From Marivita cryptomonadis (GTDB lineage Bacteria > Pseudomonadota > Alphaproteobacteria > Rhodobacterales > Rhodobacteraceae), in assembly GCF_002115725.1 (NCBI RefSeq), contig NZ_JFKD01000025.1, positions 1-44,131 of the forward strand: 44,131 nucleotides of DNA. Direction: 5' to 3'. Below the pieces are notes generated by a model. That model ran no database searches. It saw only the letters and a program-made list of their open reading frames with translations, and was not told where the DNA came from. Of the stretch, positions 8,462-17,245 are shown piece by piece; the stretch's first letter is position 1; each line of letters starts with the position of its first letter. A program made the position numbers and the translations under genes.

Positions 8462-8970
8462 CACGGCACATTCCGTCTCGCAAGCGCTTGGTTGGCCCAT
8501 TCCTTGAGAACTGTCGACGCGTCTTGGTCCAGCGCCTGCTGCGCGGGAAGGTGCCGTTGGTCGATTGAGTGCGCACATTCGTGACGCAATCGATCAACAT
8601 CGATTGGGAATCTGGCGTCTTCGGGCAAGGCCCCCAAGGCGGAGCCCGCCTGCGCCATACTTGCGGCGTAATACAATTGCGAAATTCCGGCAATTTCCAT
8701 CGCAGCCACGCACAGCGCGCATGGTTCGCAGCTGGTATAAAGCTCACAGCCCCGCAGATCGACGGTTCCAAGCTTGCGACAGGCGTCTCGGATTGCCTCA
8801 GTTTCGCCATGCGAGGTCGGGTCATGGTTTTGAACCGACCGGTTGATGCCTTCGCCAATGATCTGACCATCGCGTACGACGACGGCACCGAAGGGTTCTG
8901 TTCCCGGCGTTACCAAGGCTTCGGCCGAAATCTCGATGGCGCGACGCATCAAGGCTTCCACATAACTCAT
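8461..8970 (-). CDS. Cytidine/deoxycytidylate-deaminase-fold nucleoside or base deaminase
   Basis: A 169-aa zinc deaminase of the CDA fold. The motif reads H54-G-E56 (TSHGETEAI), with E56 the proton shuttle, and C84-x-x-C87 in SCEPCALC, giving the three zinc ligands. Gly between His and Glu instead of the common Ala is seen in some guanine/nucleoside-deaminase-like members. The ATG at 8970 is chosen over upstream Met codons because it overlaps the stop of the ATPase gene (ATGA) and is preceded by GAGGAG. Encoded inside the importer operon, it most likely deaminates the imported compound or an intermediate. tadA is unlikely given the catabolic context. Confidence 0.85.
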   Translation of the reverse strand: MSYVEALMRRAIEISAEALVTPGTEPFGAVVVRDGQIIGEGINRSVQNHDPTSHGETEAIRDACRKLGTVDLRGCELYTSCEPCALCVAAMEIAGISQLYYAASMAQAGSALGALPEDARFPIDVDRLRHECAHSIDQRHLPAQQALDQDASTVLKEWANQALARRNVP

Positions 8971-9929
8971 TTGCGTGTCTCCTCTGCGGCAAAGCACGCG
9001 ACACGCCCCTGATGGACATCTGCGTTGCGCACTGGGCGTTCTGACATGCAGCGATCAAAGGCCAAGGGGCAGCGCGGATGGAAACTGCACCCCTTGGGCG
9101 GCGCAATGGGCGACGGCACCTCCCCGCCCATAGGCTTGCGGTCCCTGTTTGGCACTTTCAGGTCGGGGATCGTCTCCAGCAGCATCCGCGTATACGGGTG
9201 CAAGGGACGTTCAAAAAGATCGGCCTTCGGTTGTATTTCAACAATGCGACCCAAGTACATCACAGCAATTTCATCGGCCATATGACGCACGACGGATAGG
9301 TCGTGGCTGATGAACAGATAGGTCAAGCCGAAGTCTCTTTGCAGCTGTTTCATCAGGTTAAGCACCTGCGCTTGAACGCTGACGTCCAGCGCCGATGTCG
9401 GCTCGTCACAGACAAGAAACTCTGGGTCTCCGGCCAATGCGCGTGCAATCGAAATTCGCTGTCGCTGGCCACCTGAAAACGCGTGGGGATACTTCGAAGC
9501 GTCAGAAGGCGACAAACCAACAGTCCGCAACAATTCGTCGACACGGGCCCCCAGATCGACCGCCGAGGTCTCGGGCCGCAGGGTCCGCAAAGGCTCGGCA
9601 ATAATACGCCCGACCCTCCAGCGCGGATTGAGCGAGGCATATGGGTCCTGAAAGATCATCTGCATGCGGTTCGGATCACCGTGAAACTGGATCGCCCCAC
9701 CAGACGGTTCATAGAGGCCGGTCACCAGCTTTGCGATGGTGCTCTTGCCACACCCAGATTCGCCGACGATGGCGAGGGTCTGCCCCCGCCGGATCTGAAA
9801 ATCGACCCCGTCAACGGCCCGAAGCGTTTGACGGGGTTTGCGTTCGATGACGCGGTTCAGCCATGGTGCGGAAACATCAAAACGGCGTTCCAGCGCCACA
9901 GCTTCGAGAATGGCATCGGTCCGGTTCAT
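8967..9929 (-). CDS. Peptide/nickel-type ABC transporter ATP-binding protein (DppF/OppF family)
   Basis: A 320-aa cytosolic ATPase of a peptide-type ABC importer. Walker A is GESGCGKST, the signature is FSGGQRQRISIARAL and Walker B is FLVCDEPTSALD, followed by the C-terminal oligopeptide-type extension (KGCSFHPRCPLAFDRC). The ATG at 9929 overlaps the TGA of the partner ATPase gene (ATGA, 9926-9929); upstream frame extension lies inside that gene and is ignored. It pairs with the DppD-like ATPase and the DppB/DppC-like permeases in this operon. The name Dpp describes family only; the neighbours suggest a non-peptide cargo. Confidence 0.93.
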   Translation of the reverse strand: MNRTDAILEAVALERRFDVSAPWLNRVIERKPRQTLRAVDGVDFQIRRGQTLAIVGESGCGKSTIAKLVTGLYEPSGGAIQFHGDPNRMQMIFQDPYASLNPRWRVGRIIAEPLRTLRPETSAVDLGARVDELLRTVGLSPSDASKYPHAFSGGQRQRISIARALAGDPEFLVCDEPTSALDVSVQAQVLNLMKQLQRDFGLTYLFISHDLSVVRHMADEIAVMYLGRIVEIQPKADLFERPLHPYTRMLLETIPDLKVPNRDRKPMGGEVPSPIAPPKGCSFHPRCPLAFDRCMSERPVRNADVHQGRVACFAAEETRK

Positions 9930-10894
9930 TCGGTCGCTCCCTCCAGTGCCAGCCAGCAGGCAGCCCCCGTGCCGTTGATCCGGGGAACTTCGGTGCGGCA
10001 CCGCGTGCCAGCGTGGGCGCATCTTGGATTGAACGCACACCCCTGTGGGATTGCGTCCAACCGGGGCATTGACCCGGGGATCATCTGCAGTTCCGCCACG
10101 TCACCATGCATGCTGGGGATCGAGCCCATGAGTCCCTCGGTATAAGGGTGACGTGGGCGTCTCACTACGTCTTCGACTGTACCCATTTCGGCGATCCGCC
10201 CAGCATACATCACAGCGACGCGGTCAGCCGTTTCGGCGATCACCCCCATGTCATGCGTGACCAGCATCACCGCAGTCCCACGCTCGCGACACAACTGGCG
10301 CAAAAGCGCCGTGATCTGCGCCTGAATCGAGACATCAAGCGCCGTTGTCGGTTCATCCGCCACAATCAGTTCCGGCTCAGCGCACAATGCCAACGCGATG
10401 ACCACGCGCTGCCTCATGCCACCTGAGAACTGGTGCGGATAGGCGTCGATACGGTTTTCCGGTGCAGGGATGCCAACCTCGCGCAACAGCTCCAGTGCCC
10501 GCGCACGCGCCTGTTCCTTGCCCAGGTCCGTGTGCAGGCGAATGGTCTCGACCAGTTGATCGCCCACGCGGAACAAGGGATTAAGCGACGTCAGTGGGTC
10601 TTGGAAGATTGCACCGATCCGACCGCCGCGCACGTTTTCCATTTCACGCTCTGAAAGGGTGTCGATACGATCGCCAGACAGCCATATCTCACCACCCGCA
10701 ATGCGGCCCGGCGGCTCCAGAAGGCCCAGAATGGCAAGGCCTGTCATCGACTTGCCAGCACCGCTTTCCCCAACGACGCCAAGGATTTCGCCGCGCTGGA
10801 TCGAAAGGGAAACGCCGTCCAGCGCCGTCAGTATACCAGTCCTCGTGGGGAACTCGACGCGCAGGTCGCGGACTTCCAGAACGGTATCAGTCAT
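9926..10894 (-). CDS. Peptide/nickel-type ABC transporter ATP-binding protein (DppD/OppD family)
   Basis: A 322-aa ATPase partner of the DppF-like protein. Walker A is GESGAGKSM, the signature is FSGGMRQRVVIALAL and Walker B is LIVADEPTTALD. The Cys-containing C-terminal extension (GCAFNPRCAHAGTRC) is typical of DppD/OppD. The ATG at 10894 is preferred over an upstream Met at 10972 because GGAGG lies at good spacing; the start overlaps the end of the upstream amidohydrolase gene by 8 bases. Confidence 0.93.
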   Translation of the reverse strand: MTDTVLEVRDLRVEFPTRTGILTALDGVSLSIQRGEILGVVGESGAGKSMTGLAILGLLEPPGRIAGGEIWLSGDRIDTLSEREMENVRGGRIGAIFQDPLTSLNPLFRVGDQLVETIRLHTDLGKEQARARALELLREVGIPAPENRIDAYPHQFSGGMRQRVVIALALCAEPELIVADEPTTALDVSIQAQITALLRQLCRERGTAVMLVTHDMGVIAETADRVAVMYAGRIAEMGTVEDVVRRPRHPYTEGLMGSIPSMHGDVAELQMIPGSMPRLDAIPQGCAFNPRCAHAGTRCRTEVPRINGTGAACWLALEGATE

Positions 10895-12320
10895 GGGACG
10901 TCCTCCGGTAGCTCTGACGGAAAATGTCGCGCACGGGCGGATGCCCAACCGTTCGGTCAGGGTATTTCGCAATCAGATCGTTGAACTGAGCCTGCGCACG
11001 CCGGTGGTCTGCCACGTCGTCGACGCCGGGGATTTGCCGGTCCTGCATTACACGGCGTCCGTCGATCCAGACATCGCGCACATCCCGTCCGCTACATGAC
11101 GTCATCAGCGTCTGGATCGGATCCGGCCCTTGCAGTGCCTGTCTCAGGTCAATCACTGCGATGTCGGCCTTTGCGCCGCATGCAAGCCGTCCGATATCAT
11201 CGCGACCAAGCGCTCGCGCACCGCCAAGAGTGGCCGCATCGTAAAGCATGTCTGACGTCGCCGCCGGCATGCCATCCGCCAACCGAGCCGTCATCATGCC
11301 GATCTGAAGGTTCAGGATCATGTCGGCGGGCCAAGTGTCGGTTCCCATGCCGATGTTTATTCCCATCGCCAAACAGCGCGGCAGGCTGCGCAGCATCCCA
11401 CCATGGCGACCCGAGACCAGCGGGCAATGCACGATGGTTGCGCCCGCATCGCGGATCATCTCGAAATCGAGTGGGGTGGCCTGTGTCCCATGAGGCAACA
11501 GCCAGTTAGACCCAAGCGCGTCCTGCGCGGCCAGGTACTCGATTGGCGTCATCCCGTGCTGGTCCTTGACCAGACGCAATTCAATTTCGGACTGCAGACA
11601 ATGCTGACGGACAGGAGCACCCATCTCGCGGGCTAGTTCGGCAGTCCGGCGGACAAGGTTCGGGGTGCAAGTTTCAATCCGGTCCGGTGCGAACATCGCC
11701 TTGATGCGCCCCCCTGCCCGTCCCTCGATGCGGGTGGCAAAATCTGCAGCCGCGTCCAGTTCTGCAAGGCCACGCGCTTCATCGTAGAGAGCGCGGATGT
11801 TTCCGGCCTCATCGGTGACCTGCCCGCCCGATCTGTAGGCCGGACCAAGGTAAACCCGGAGGCCCAGTTCTTCGGCGGCATCTGCAGCCGCTTCGAATTC
11901 GGCGACGGTCTCGCCCCATTCACGGTAGAACAGCGACGCGATCGGCAAGGCTGTGGTGATCCCGTTTCGGATCAACTCGGCAAAGGCAAAGCGTTTTTGG
12001 AACGCCAGTTCCTCAGGTGTGTACATCTCGTACGGACCGCGTTCGACATAGCTTTCCGGCCAAACACGGCCCTTGCGCCATGCTGGAAAGTTGTCGAAGC
12101 CAAGAATCGTGGTGTCGAGGTCTGACAGCGCATCCAGATCAACGAACCCGGGCGACAGGATCGCTTCGCCATAGTCAACACGCTCGGCATCTAATTCCGG
12201 CACCGGGCCGACATGTGCCACCCGGTCCCCTTCGATCAGAACGCTGCCATTTTCATGGATGACATGGGAGTCGCCGTCAAAGCCGATCACCCACCGCGCT
12301 GTCAGAAGCGTTCGTGTCAT
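10887..12320 (-). CDS. Amidohydrolase-superfamily protein (AtzA/TrzA type) lacking the HxH metal motif
   Basis: A 477-aa TIM-barrel amidohydrolase related to the chlorohydrolase/deaminase branch (AtzA, TrzA, SsnA). The small N-terminal beta domain and the PGFVD turn are intact. The metal motif that should read HxH is instead D63-A-L65 (PGFVDLDALSDLD). The later ligands are kept: His in RQHCLQSE, His in LLPHGTQ, and Asp in GMGTDTWPAD. Loss of both first histidines may mean an altered metal site. The gene lies between the other amidohydrolase gene (ATGA overlap at its start) and the DppD-like gene (8-base overlap). The reaction is not known; the rest of the fold is well preserved, so it is not an obvious pseudogene. 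Confidence 0.85.
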   Translation of the reverse strand: MTRTLLTARWVIGFDGDSHVIHENGSVLIEGDRVAHVGPVPELDAERVDYGEAILSPGFVDLDALSDLDTTILGFDNFPAWRKGRVWPESYVERGPYEMYTPEELAFQKRFAFAELIRNGITTALPIASLFYREWGETVAEFEAAADAAEELGLRVYLGPAYRSGGQVTDEAGNIRALYDEARGLAELDAAADFATRIEGRAGGRIKAMFAPDRIETCTPNLVRRTAELAREMGAPVRQHCLQSEIELRLVKDQHGMTPIEYLAAQDALGSNWLLPHGTQATPLDFEMIRDAGATIVHCPLVSGRHGGMLRSLPRCLAMGINIGMGTDTWPADMILNLQIGMMTARLADGMPAATSDMLYDAATLGGARALGRDDIGRLACGAKADIAVIDLRQALQGPDPIQTLMTSCSGRDVRDVWIDGRRVMQDRQIPGVDDVADHRRAQAQFNDLIAKYPDRTVGHPPVRDIFRQSYRRTSHD

Positions 12321-13498
12321 GGCGCCTCAAGGACACATGTGCCGTCACGGGCGGTGACCTTGCCGCCCTTCAGGACAAGTTTGCGGGGTGCGCGGCTGAC
12401 CACGGCGTCTGTGAGGGTTTCGCCTTCAACCAGCACGGCGTCGGCCTTGTCGCCCGGGGCGAGCCCGTAGCCCTTCAACTCCATGATCGCAGCACCACCA
12501 AAGGTGCAGATATCAAGGGCAATTTCCACCTCGTCATCCCGGCGCAAGTTGTTGCGCTGGCCAATGAACATGGCGCGTTCCAGCATGTCGCCATTGCCAT
12601 AGGGTCCCCAAGTATCGCGGAACCCATCCGATCCCGAACCTGTCAGGATACCCAGCTCTTTCAATTCCTTCACTGCAGGCACCGGCGCCGAGGCTGGTGC
12701 CGTCGTGATGATGTGGATGCGCGCTTCAGCCAATTGCTCCTGTAGGGCGCCGACATAGGAACGATCCATTCCGCCAAGGCAAAAGGCATGGCTGATGGTC
12801 ACCTTTCCTTGCATTCCATGCGCGAGGGTGCGAGCGATGATCTCTTCGGTAGAATACCCGCCAAGCAAATCGCGTTCATGCAGATGGATATCAATCGGTT
12901 TGCCGTGCTTTTCAGCCAGACCGAAAATCGCATCGAGATGCGCACGGGGATCGCGGTCAATGCCACAGGGGTCCAGCCCCCCAACAACTTCTGCACCCAT
13001 CGCAAGTGCCGCGTCCATCATCTCGACCGTGCCGGGGCGTGTGATCATGCCCGACTGCGGAAACGCCACGATTTCGATATCGACATAGCCCGCAAGCTTT
13101 TCACGGGTGGCCATGACACCCTCGATCCCGGCCAAACCGTGATGTGTATCAACGTCCACATGGCTGCGGATGTGGGTTGTGCCGAACCCCATAGACTGGA
13201 TCGACTGGCGTTCGGATTGCACCCTTGGGTCAAGTCCAAGCGCGACTTTCACCTCGCGCTCATTGGTGATCTTGTCGATCAACCTCGGGCCAACCTCATT
13301 GCGATACCAAGGCAGCCCAAGCAGCGATTTGTCGAGATGGGTATGCGCCTCGACAAGACCGGGGATCAGGATGCGCCCACCGCAGTCAATTTCTTCTGCA
13401 CCGGGTGCGGCCATTTTGGCGAAAAGACCGTCGGTGATCGCCAAGTCTGTCGCGGTCTGCCCCATCGGGCGCACATTCTTCAAAAGCAAGTTTGTCAT
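12317..13498 (-). CDS. Cytosine deaminase-like amidohydrolase
   Basis: A 393-aa amidohydrolase of the cytosine-deaminase (CodA) branch. Metal ligands are visible: H52 and H54 (VEAHTHLDKS), His in DIHLHE, His in ISHAFCLG and Asp in TGSGSDGFRD, with RSHVDVD also characteristic. It should deaminate or hydrolyse a ring such as a pyrimidine, isocytosine or a similar heterocycle. The frame extends to 13528 but the ATG at 13498 is preferred, 4 bases past the dppC-like stop; its ribosome site is weak, so translation probably depends on coupling. Its TGA overlaps the next start (ATGA at 12317-12320). Being sandwiched between permease and ATPase genes makes it likely that its substrate is the imported solute. 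Confidence 0.88.
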   Translation of the reverse strand: MTNLLLKNVRPMGQTATDLAITDGLFAKMAAPGAEEIDCGGRILIPGLVEAHTHLDKSLLGLPWYRNEVGPRLIDKITNEREVKVALGLDPRVQSERQSIQSMGFGTTHIRSHVDVDTHHGLAGIEGVMATREKLAGYVDIEIVAFPQSGMITRPGTVEMMDAALAMGAEVVGGLDPCGIDRDPRAHLDAIFGLAEKHGKPIDIHLHERDLLGGYSTEEIIARTLAHGMQGKVTISHAFCLGGMDRSYVGALQEQLAEARIHIITTAPASAPVPAVKELKELGILTGSGSDGFRDTWGPYGNGDMLERAMFIGQRNNLRRDDEVEIALDICTFGGAAIMELKGYGLAPGDKADAVLVEGETLTDAVVSRAPRKLVLKGGKVTARDGTCVLEAP

Positions 13499-13502
13499 GT
13501 CA

Positions 13503-14474
13503 TCACTGTAATTTGGGGTTGAGGGCATCGCGCAGCCAGTCGCCGATCATGTTGACCGAAACCACGATGAGGCACAGTTGGACCGCCGGGAACACCACGA
13601 TCCACCACAGGCCCGAGAACAGGTATTCGTTACCAAACCGGATCAGCGTTCCAAGCGATGGCTGGTCCGACGGCATGCCAACGCCGAGAAACGAAAGCGT
13701 TGCTTCCGACAGGATCGCTAGGCCGAAATTCAACGTGGCGGCGACCATGATCGGGGTCAGCGTGTTTGGCAGGATGTGCTGCAGCATGATCCGCCACGAC
13801 TTCACCCGGATCAGCCGGGCCGCCTGAACGTATTCCTTTCGCCGTTCCACCATGGTCGATGCGCGCACGGTACGAGCGTATTGGACCCAAGACGGAACCG
13901 CGATGGCGAAGATCAGGATCGGTGCGGCCAACGCACTTTTCAACGACGGCGGCAAGGAAGCCGTGGCCATGGCAGAGATCAGGATCGCAATCAGGATGAA
14001 AGGCATCGACAAAAGGATGTCACCGATGCGCATGATGACGTTGTCGATCCAGCCTCCGAAGTAGCCAGCAATCAGTCCAAGGGTGAGGCCGACCGACAAA
14101 GCGAGGATGACTGACGCAAATCCGATGATAAGCGAGATCCGCGACCCGTAGAGGATCGCTGACAGCATGTCCCTACCCTGAACGTCAGTGCCCAAAAGGT
14201 AGGGCAACTGACCCCGCTCGTCCCAAATCGGCGGAATCTCGGAGTTCCACAGCTCTAGAGCTGCCAGATCATACGGGTTTTGCGGTGTGATCCACGGCGC
14301 CAAAAGGGCGCTGAGTGCGATCAGCCCCAAGAGAGCGGCCGCGAAGATCGCACTCGGGTGGCGCACGAAGGAATAGCCAAGGTCGCTTTCGCGCAATCGT
14401 GACCAGACACCGTTCGCCTGACGCGCACGCAAGTCATCTTTGGCTGCTGGCGCCGTCTGTTCAGGCTCAGCCAT
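13503..14474 (-). CDS. Peptide/nickel-type ABC transporter permease (DppC family)
   Basis: A 323-aa inner-membrane permease. A hydrophilic N-terminus is followed by one membrane segment (FAAALLGLIALSALLAPWI), the DppC-type LLGTDVQGRDMLSAILYGSR stretch and five further membrane segments. The EAA coupling loop reads EYVQAARLIRVKSWRI. Its start overlaps the end of the DppB-like gene by 8 bases and has an AGGAG site. Confidence 0.93.
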   Translation of the reverse strand: MAEPEQTAPAAKDDLRARQANGVWSRLRESDLGYSFVRHPSAIFAAALLGLIALSALLAPWITPQNPYDLAALELWNSEIPPIWDERGQLPYLLGTDVQGRDMLSAILYGSRISLIIGFASVILALSVGLTLGLIAGYFGGWIDNVIMRIGDILLSMPFILIAILISAMATASLPPSLKSALAAPILIFAIAVPSWVQYARTVRASTMVERRKEYVQAARLIRVKSWRIMLQHILPNTLTPIMVAATLNFGLAILSEATLSFLGVGMPSDQPSLGTLIRFGNEYLFSGLWWIVVFPAVQLCLIVVSVNMIGDWLRDALNPKLQ

Positions 14475-15459
14475 TTGCAGCTCCTGCTTTGGCGCTGTCG
14501 TCCTTCAATCGGGGATCGACCCAAGCATAGGTGACATCGACGATGGTATTGAGCGTCACAAAGATCAGGGACACCAGCATCAGGTAAGCTGCCATCACGG
14601 GAATATCCACGAAGGTGACGGCTTGGATAAACAACAAGCCCATTCCGGGCCATTGGAAAACCGTTTCGGTCACGAGGGCAAAGGCGATGAGATTTCCAAT
14701 CTGCATGCCGGTCAACGTGATCACTGGCATCAGGCAATTCCGCAGCGCATGCACCCAGTGGACCCGCGCGCGCGGCACACCCCGCGCCCTTGCAAACTTG
14801 ACATAATCGGTACGCAGGGTTTCGAGCATCTCGGCTCGGACCAGCCGCATCACAAGTGTGATCTGGAACGTCGACAGCGAGATCGCGGGAAGAATGAGCG
14901 CCTGTCGACCAGAAGGCGTCAAAAGCCCGGTAGACCACCACCCGACATCTACGGTTTCCCCCCGGCCAAATGCAGGCAACCAACCAAGCGAAACCGAAAA
15001 CGCAAGTATAAGCAGGATGCCAACCACGAAACTTGGAAGTGATACGCCGACGATGGAGCCCAACTGGAGAAAATTCGCAAGGCGACTATTGCGGTGAACG
15101 GCTGTCAAAACGCCAAGCGGCATGCCAACCACCAGAGAAATGATCGTCGCTACCAAAACCAGTTCGATGGTCGCAGGGAACCGTTCGGAAATCAGCACCA
15201 TCACGTCTTGCTGGTTTCTGTAGGAGATGCCGAAATCTCCTTGGGCCGCATTTGTGACGAACCGGACATATTGGGTCAGGAAGCCATCATTCAGTCCTAG
15301 CCGTTCACGGAGTGCGGCGCGGTCTTCTTGCGTTGCCTGTTCATTCACCATCATTTCGACGGGATCGCCGAAGGATCGGAAGATCAGGAACGCAAGAAAG
15401 GCGACCGCCAACATCACAAAAAAAGCATTGGCGGTCCGCTTGATCAGAAACGCAAGCAC
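14467..15459 (-). CDS. Peptide/nickel-type ABC transporter permease (DppB family)
   Basis: A 330-aa inner-membrane permease with six predicted membrane segments. The N-terminus (LAFLIKRTANAFFVMLAVAF) and RFVTNAAQGDFGISYRN are typical of DppB. The EAA-like loop is DYVKFARARGVPRARV. The first codon is GTG at 15459, with AGAGGA about 11 bases upstream. It lies 44 bases after the solute-receptor gene; no clear hairpin was seen in that gap. Confidence 0.92.
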   Translation of the reverse strand: MLAFLIKRTANAFFVMLAVAFLAFLIFRSFGDPVEMMVNEQATQEDRAALRERLGLNDGFLTQYVRFVTNAAQGDFGISYRNQQDVMVLISERFPATIELVLVATIISLVVGMPLGVLTAVHRNSRLANFLQLGSIVGVSLPSFVVGILLILAFSVSLGWLPAFGRGETVDVGWWSTGLLTPSGRQALILPAISLSTFQITLVMRLVRAEMLETLRTDYVKFARARGVPRARVHWVHALRNCLMPVITLTGMQIGNLIAFALVTETVFQWPGMGLLFIQAVTFVDIPVMAAYLMLVSLIFVTLNTIVDVTYAWVDPRLKDDSAKAGAANG

Positions 15460-15503
15460 TGTGTCAGGCGTCCTCTTGTTTGTGGAAGTTCAAAATCCAA
15501 AGA

Positions 15504-17075
15504 TTACTCGGACATCTGGGTGAACCAGAGACGCGGCTTGTTGTCAGGGAACAGCGGCATTTCAGCCACTTTATCCGAAACCGCCCAAGCCATCGGCTGC
15601 TGATGCAGTGGAAGCATTATATTCTCATCCTTCACGATCTGCAGAGCCTCGGTTTCATAGCCAAGACGAGTTTCCGTATCGAGCTCCTTGCCCGCCTTCT
15701 GCACCAGCGCATCGAGCTCGGGGAACGACCATCCGCCCCAATTGAAGACGCCGGAATTGCCTTCCTTGGTGTGGAAGATCTGCAAGAGCGGCGAATAGGC
15801 ATCCAGCATCGGCAACGTCGCCCAGCCCAACGTGTAGACATCGGTCTGCCCGTTCGTACGTTTCGGCGATTGAACCGCACGGGGCGCGATATCCAGCTTC
15901 GGGGCCAAACCGACACGGCTCCACATTGACGCGATGGCTTGGCACAGCTGTTCTTCGTTCACGTAGCCGTCGGACATGCAATTGAATTCGAATTCCAGCC
16001 CCTCGGGCACCCCCGCCGCTGCGAGCATTGCCTTGGCAGCTTCCGGATCGTACTCTGGAATTGTATCCAATTCAGGCACATATCCGGGGATCGGAGGTGC
16101 GACAACAGCGCCGGCAACGCGGCTTTTGCCACGCATTACGCGCTCGTGGATCAGCTGCAGGTCAATGGCCTTGTACATCGCCTCACGGACTTCATTCTTT
16201 GAAAAGGGATTTGGCGCGCCCGACATAAGGGTTTCACCAAAGTTGAAACCAAGCATGATGGTTCGAAGATCGACACCCTCTAGAAGATTGACCCCCGGAG
16301 CCGCCGCGAGACGATCCAGATCCTGCACCGGCGCGCTTTCGGTGAACTGAATTTCGCCAGAGAGAAGCGCTGCAACACGGGTGGCCGCCGAATTGATCGG
16401 GCTCAATACGAACCCGTCAAGGTTATGTGCCGGCTCATCCCACCAGTCAGGGTTAACGACAAAAACCGTTTGCGCATCCGGTTGGCGGCTTTCAACGATG
16501 AAAGGCCCAGTTCCGTTTGCATTATAAGTCGCAAAGCCCTCGACACCCGCACCGATGTCGGTCGGCAACTCGGCACCATTCTCAACCAACCACTCCTCAT
16601 CAAATATATGTATATTTGTCAGATCGTTAAGAAGAAGCGGATATGTTCCATTCAGGGTGATGTCGATGGTGTAGTCGTCCACAACGGAAGACGAAACATA
16701 GGCTGGAAGATTGCCTTTCAAAGGCGAATTCTCGTGACTGACACGAGCCAATGACGCTTGAACATCATTGGCCGTGAAGGGGTTGCCGTTATGGAAGGAC
16801 ACGCCTTCCCGCAACTTGAACCGCCAAGTCACATTATCCTCGAGAATCTCCCAAGAGGTCGCCAACGCTGGTTCGATCTTCAAGTCGAGGTTGTAGCGCA
16901 CCAAGCCTTCATAAGCATGATTGAGGACGTTGATCGTGAAGCTGTCCCCGTACGAGTAGGGATCCAGTGAGCCGATGTCGCGGCTGGAGCCCCAGTTCAG
17001 GATATTTTCTGCATGCGCAGGCAGAGAAAGAGCGCCCACTGCAACGGATGCGATTAGTACAGATTTAAGATTCAT
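15504..17075 (-). CDS. ABC transporter solute-binding protein, family 5 (DppA/OppA type)
   Basis: A 523-aa periplasmic receptor, the normal size for family 5. The N-terminal Sec signal ends at SLPAHA, and mature protein starts ENILNWGSS. SLDPYSYGDSFTINVLNHAYEGL and WRFKLREGVSFHNGNPFTANDV are hallmark family-5 stretches. It is the first gene of the leftward operon and lies divergent from the GntR regulator gene. Family-5 receptors bind peptides but also nickel, opines, glutathione and other solutes. Given five nearby hydrolases and deaminases, a nitrogen-rich heterocycle or amide is my inference. Confidence 0.93.
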   Translation of the reverse strand: MNLKSVLIASVAVGALSLPAHAENILNWGSSRDIGSLDPYSYGDSFTINVLNHAYEGLVRYNLDLKIEPALATSWEILEDNVTWRFKLREGVSFHNGNPFTANDVQASLARVSHENSPLKGNLPAYVSSSVVDDYTIDITLNGTYPLLLNDLTNIHIFDEEWLVENGAELPTDIGAGVEGFATYNANGTGPFIVESRQPDAQTVFVVNPDWWDEPAHNLDGFVLSPINSAATRVAALLSGEIQFTESAPVQDLDRLAAAPGVNLLEGVDLRTIMLGFNFGETLMSGAPNPFSKNEVREAMYKAIDLQLIHERVMRGKSRVAGAVVAPPIPGYVPELDTIPEYDPEAAKAMLAAAGVPEGLEFEFNCMSDGYVNEEQLCQAIASMWSRVGLAPKLDIAPRAVQSPKRTNGQTDVYTLGWATLPMLDAYSPLLQIFHTKEGNSGVFNWGGWSFPELDALVQKAGKELDTETRLGYETEALQIVKDENIMLPLHQQPMAWAVSDKVAEMPLFPDNKPRLWFTQMSE

Positions 17076-17177
17076 GAAAACCCCCTGAGGTAGATTTGAG
17101 CAAGAAAGCGCATGCGGATCGTATACAACTTTATGAGATAACTATTGCGGATCACATTGCGGTTTGGCAAGTTTTTT

Positions 17178-17205
17178 GTATCCAATCGATACCTTCTATG
17201 GATAC
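17178..17205. promoter_or_regulatory. Candidate GntR operator between the divergent importer and regulator operons
   Basis: In the 170-bp gap (17076-17245) the segment contains GTATC (17178-17182), GATAC (17188-17192) and GATAC (17201-17205). GTATCC and GGATAC form a 6-bp dyad, and GTATC-N5-GATAC a second, nested one. A separate GTATAC palindrome sits at 17121-17126. FCD-type GntR repressors bind short dyads of this kind, so the regulator at 17246 is the likely binder. Confidence 0.45.
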
Positions 17206-17245
17206 GTGCTTGAACTTCTGCCAGAAAAACTGGCAAGGGACTTAC

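Noticed and set aside
9926..10972. Longer start at 10972 for the DppD-like ATPase
   Set aside because: It would overlap the upstream amidohydrolase gene by 86 bases, adds non-family residues, and lacks the GGAGG site seen before 10894.
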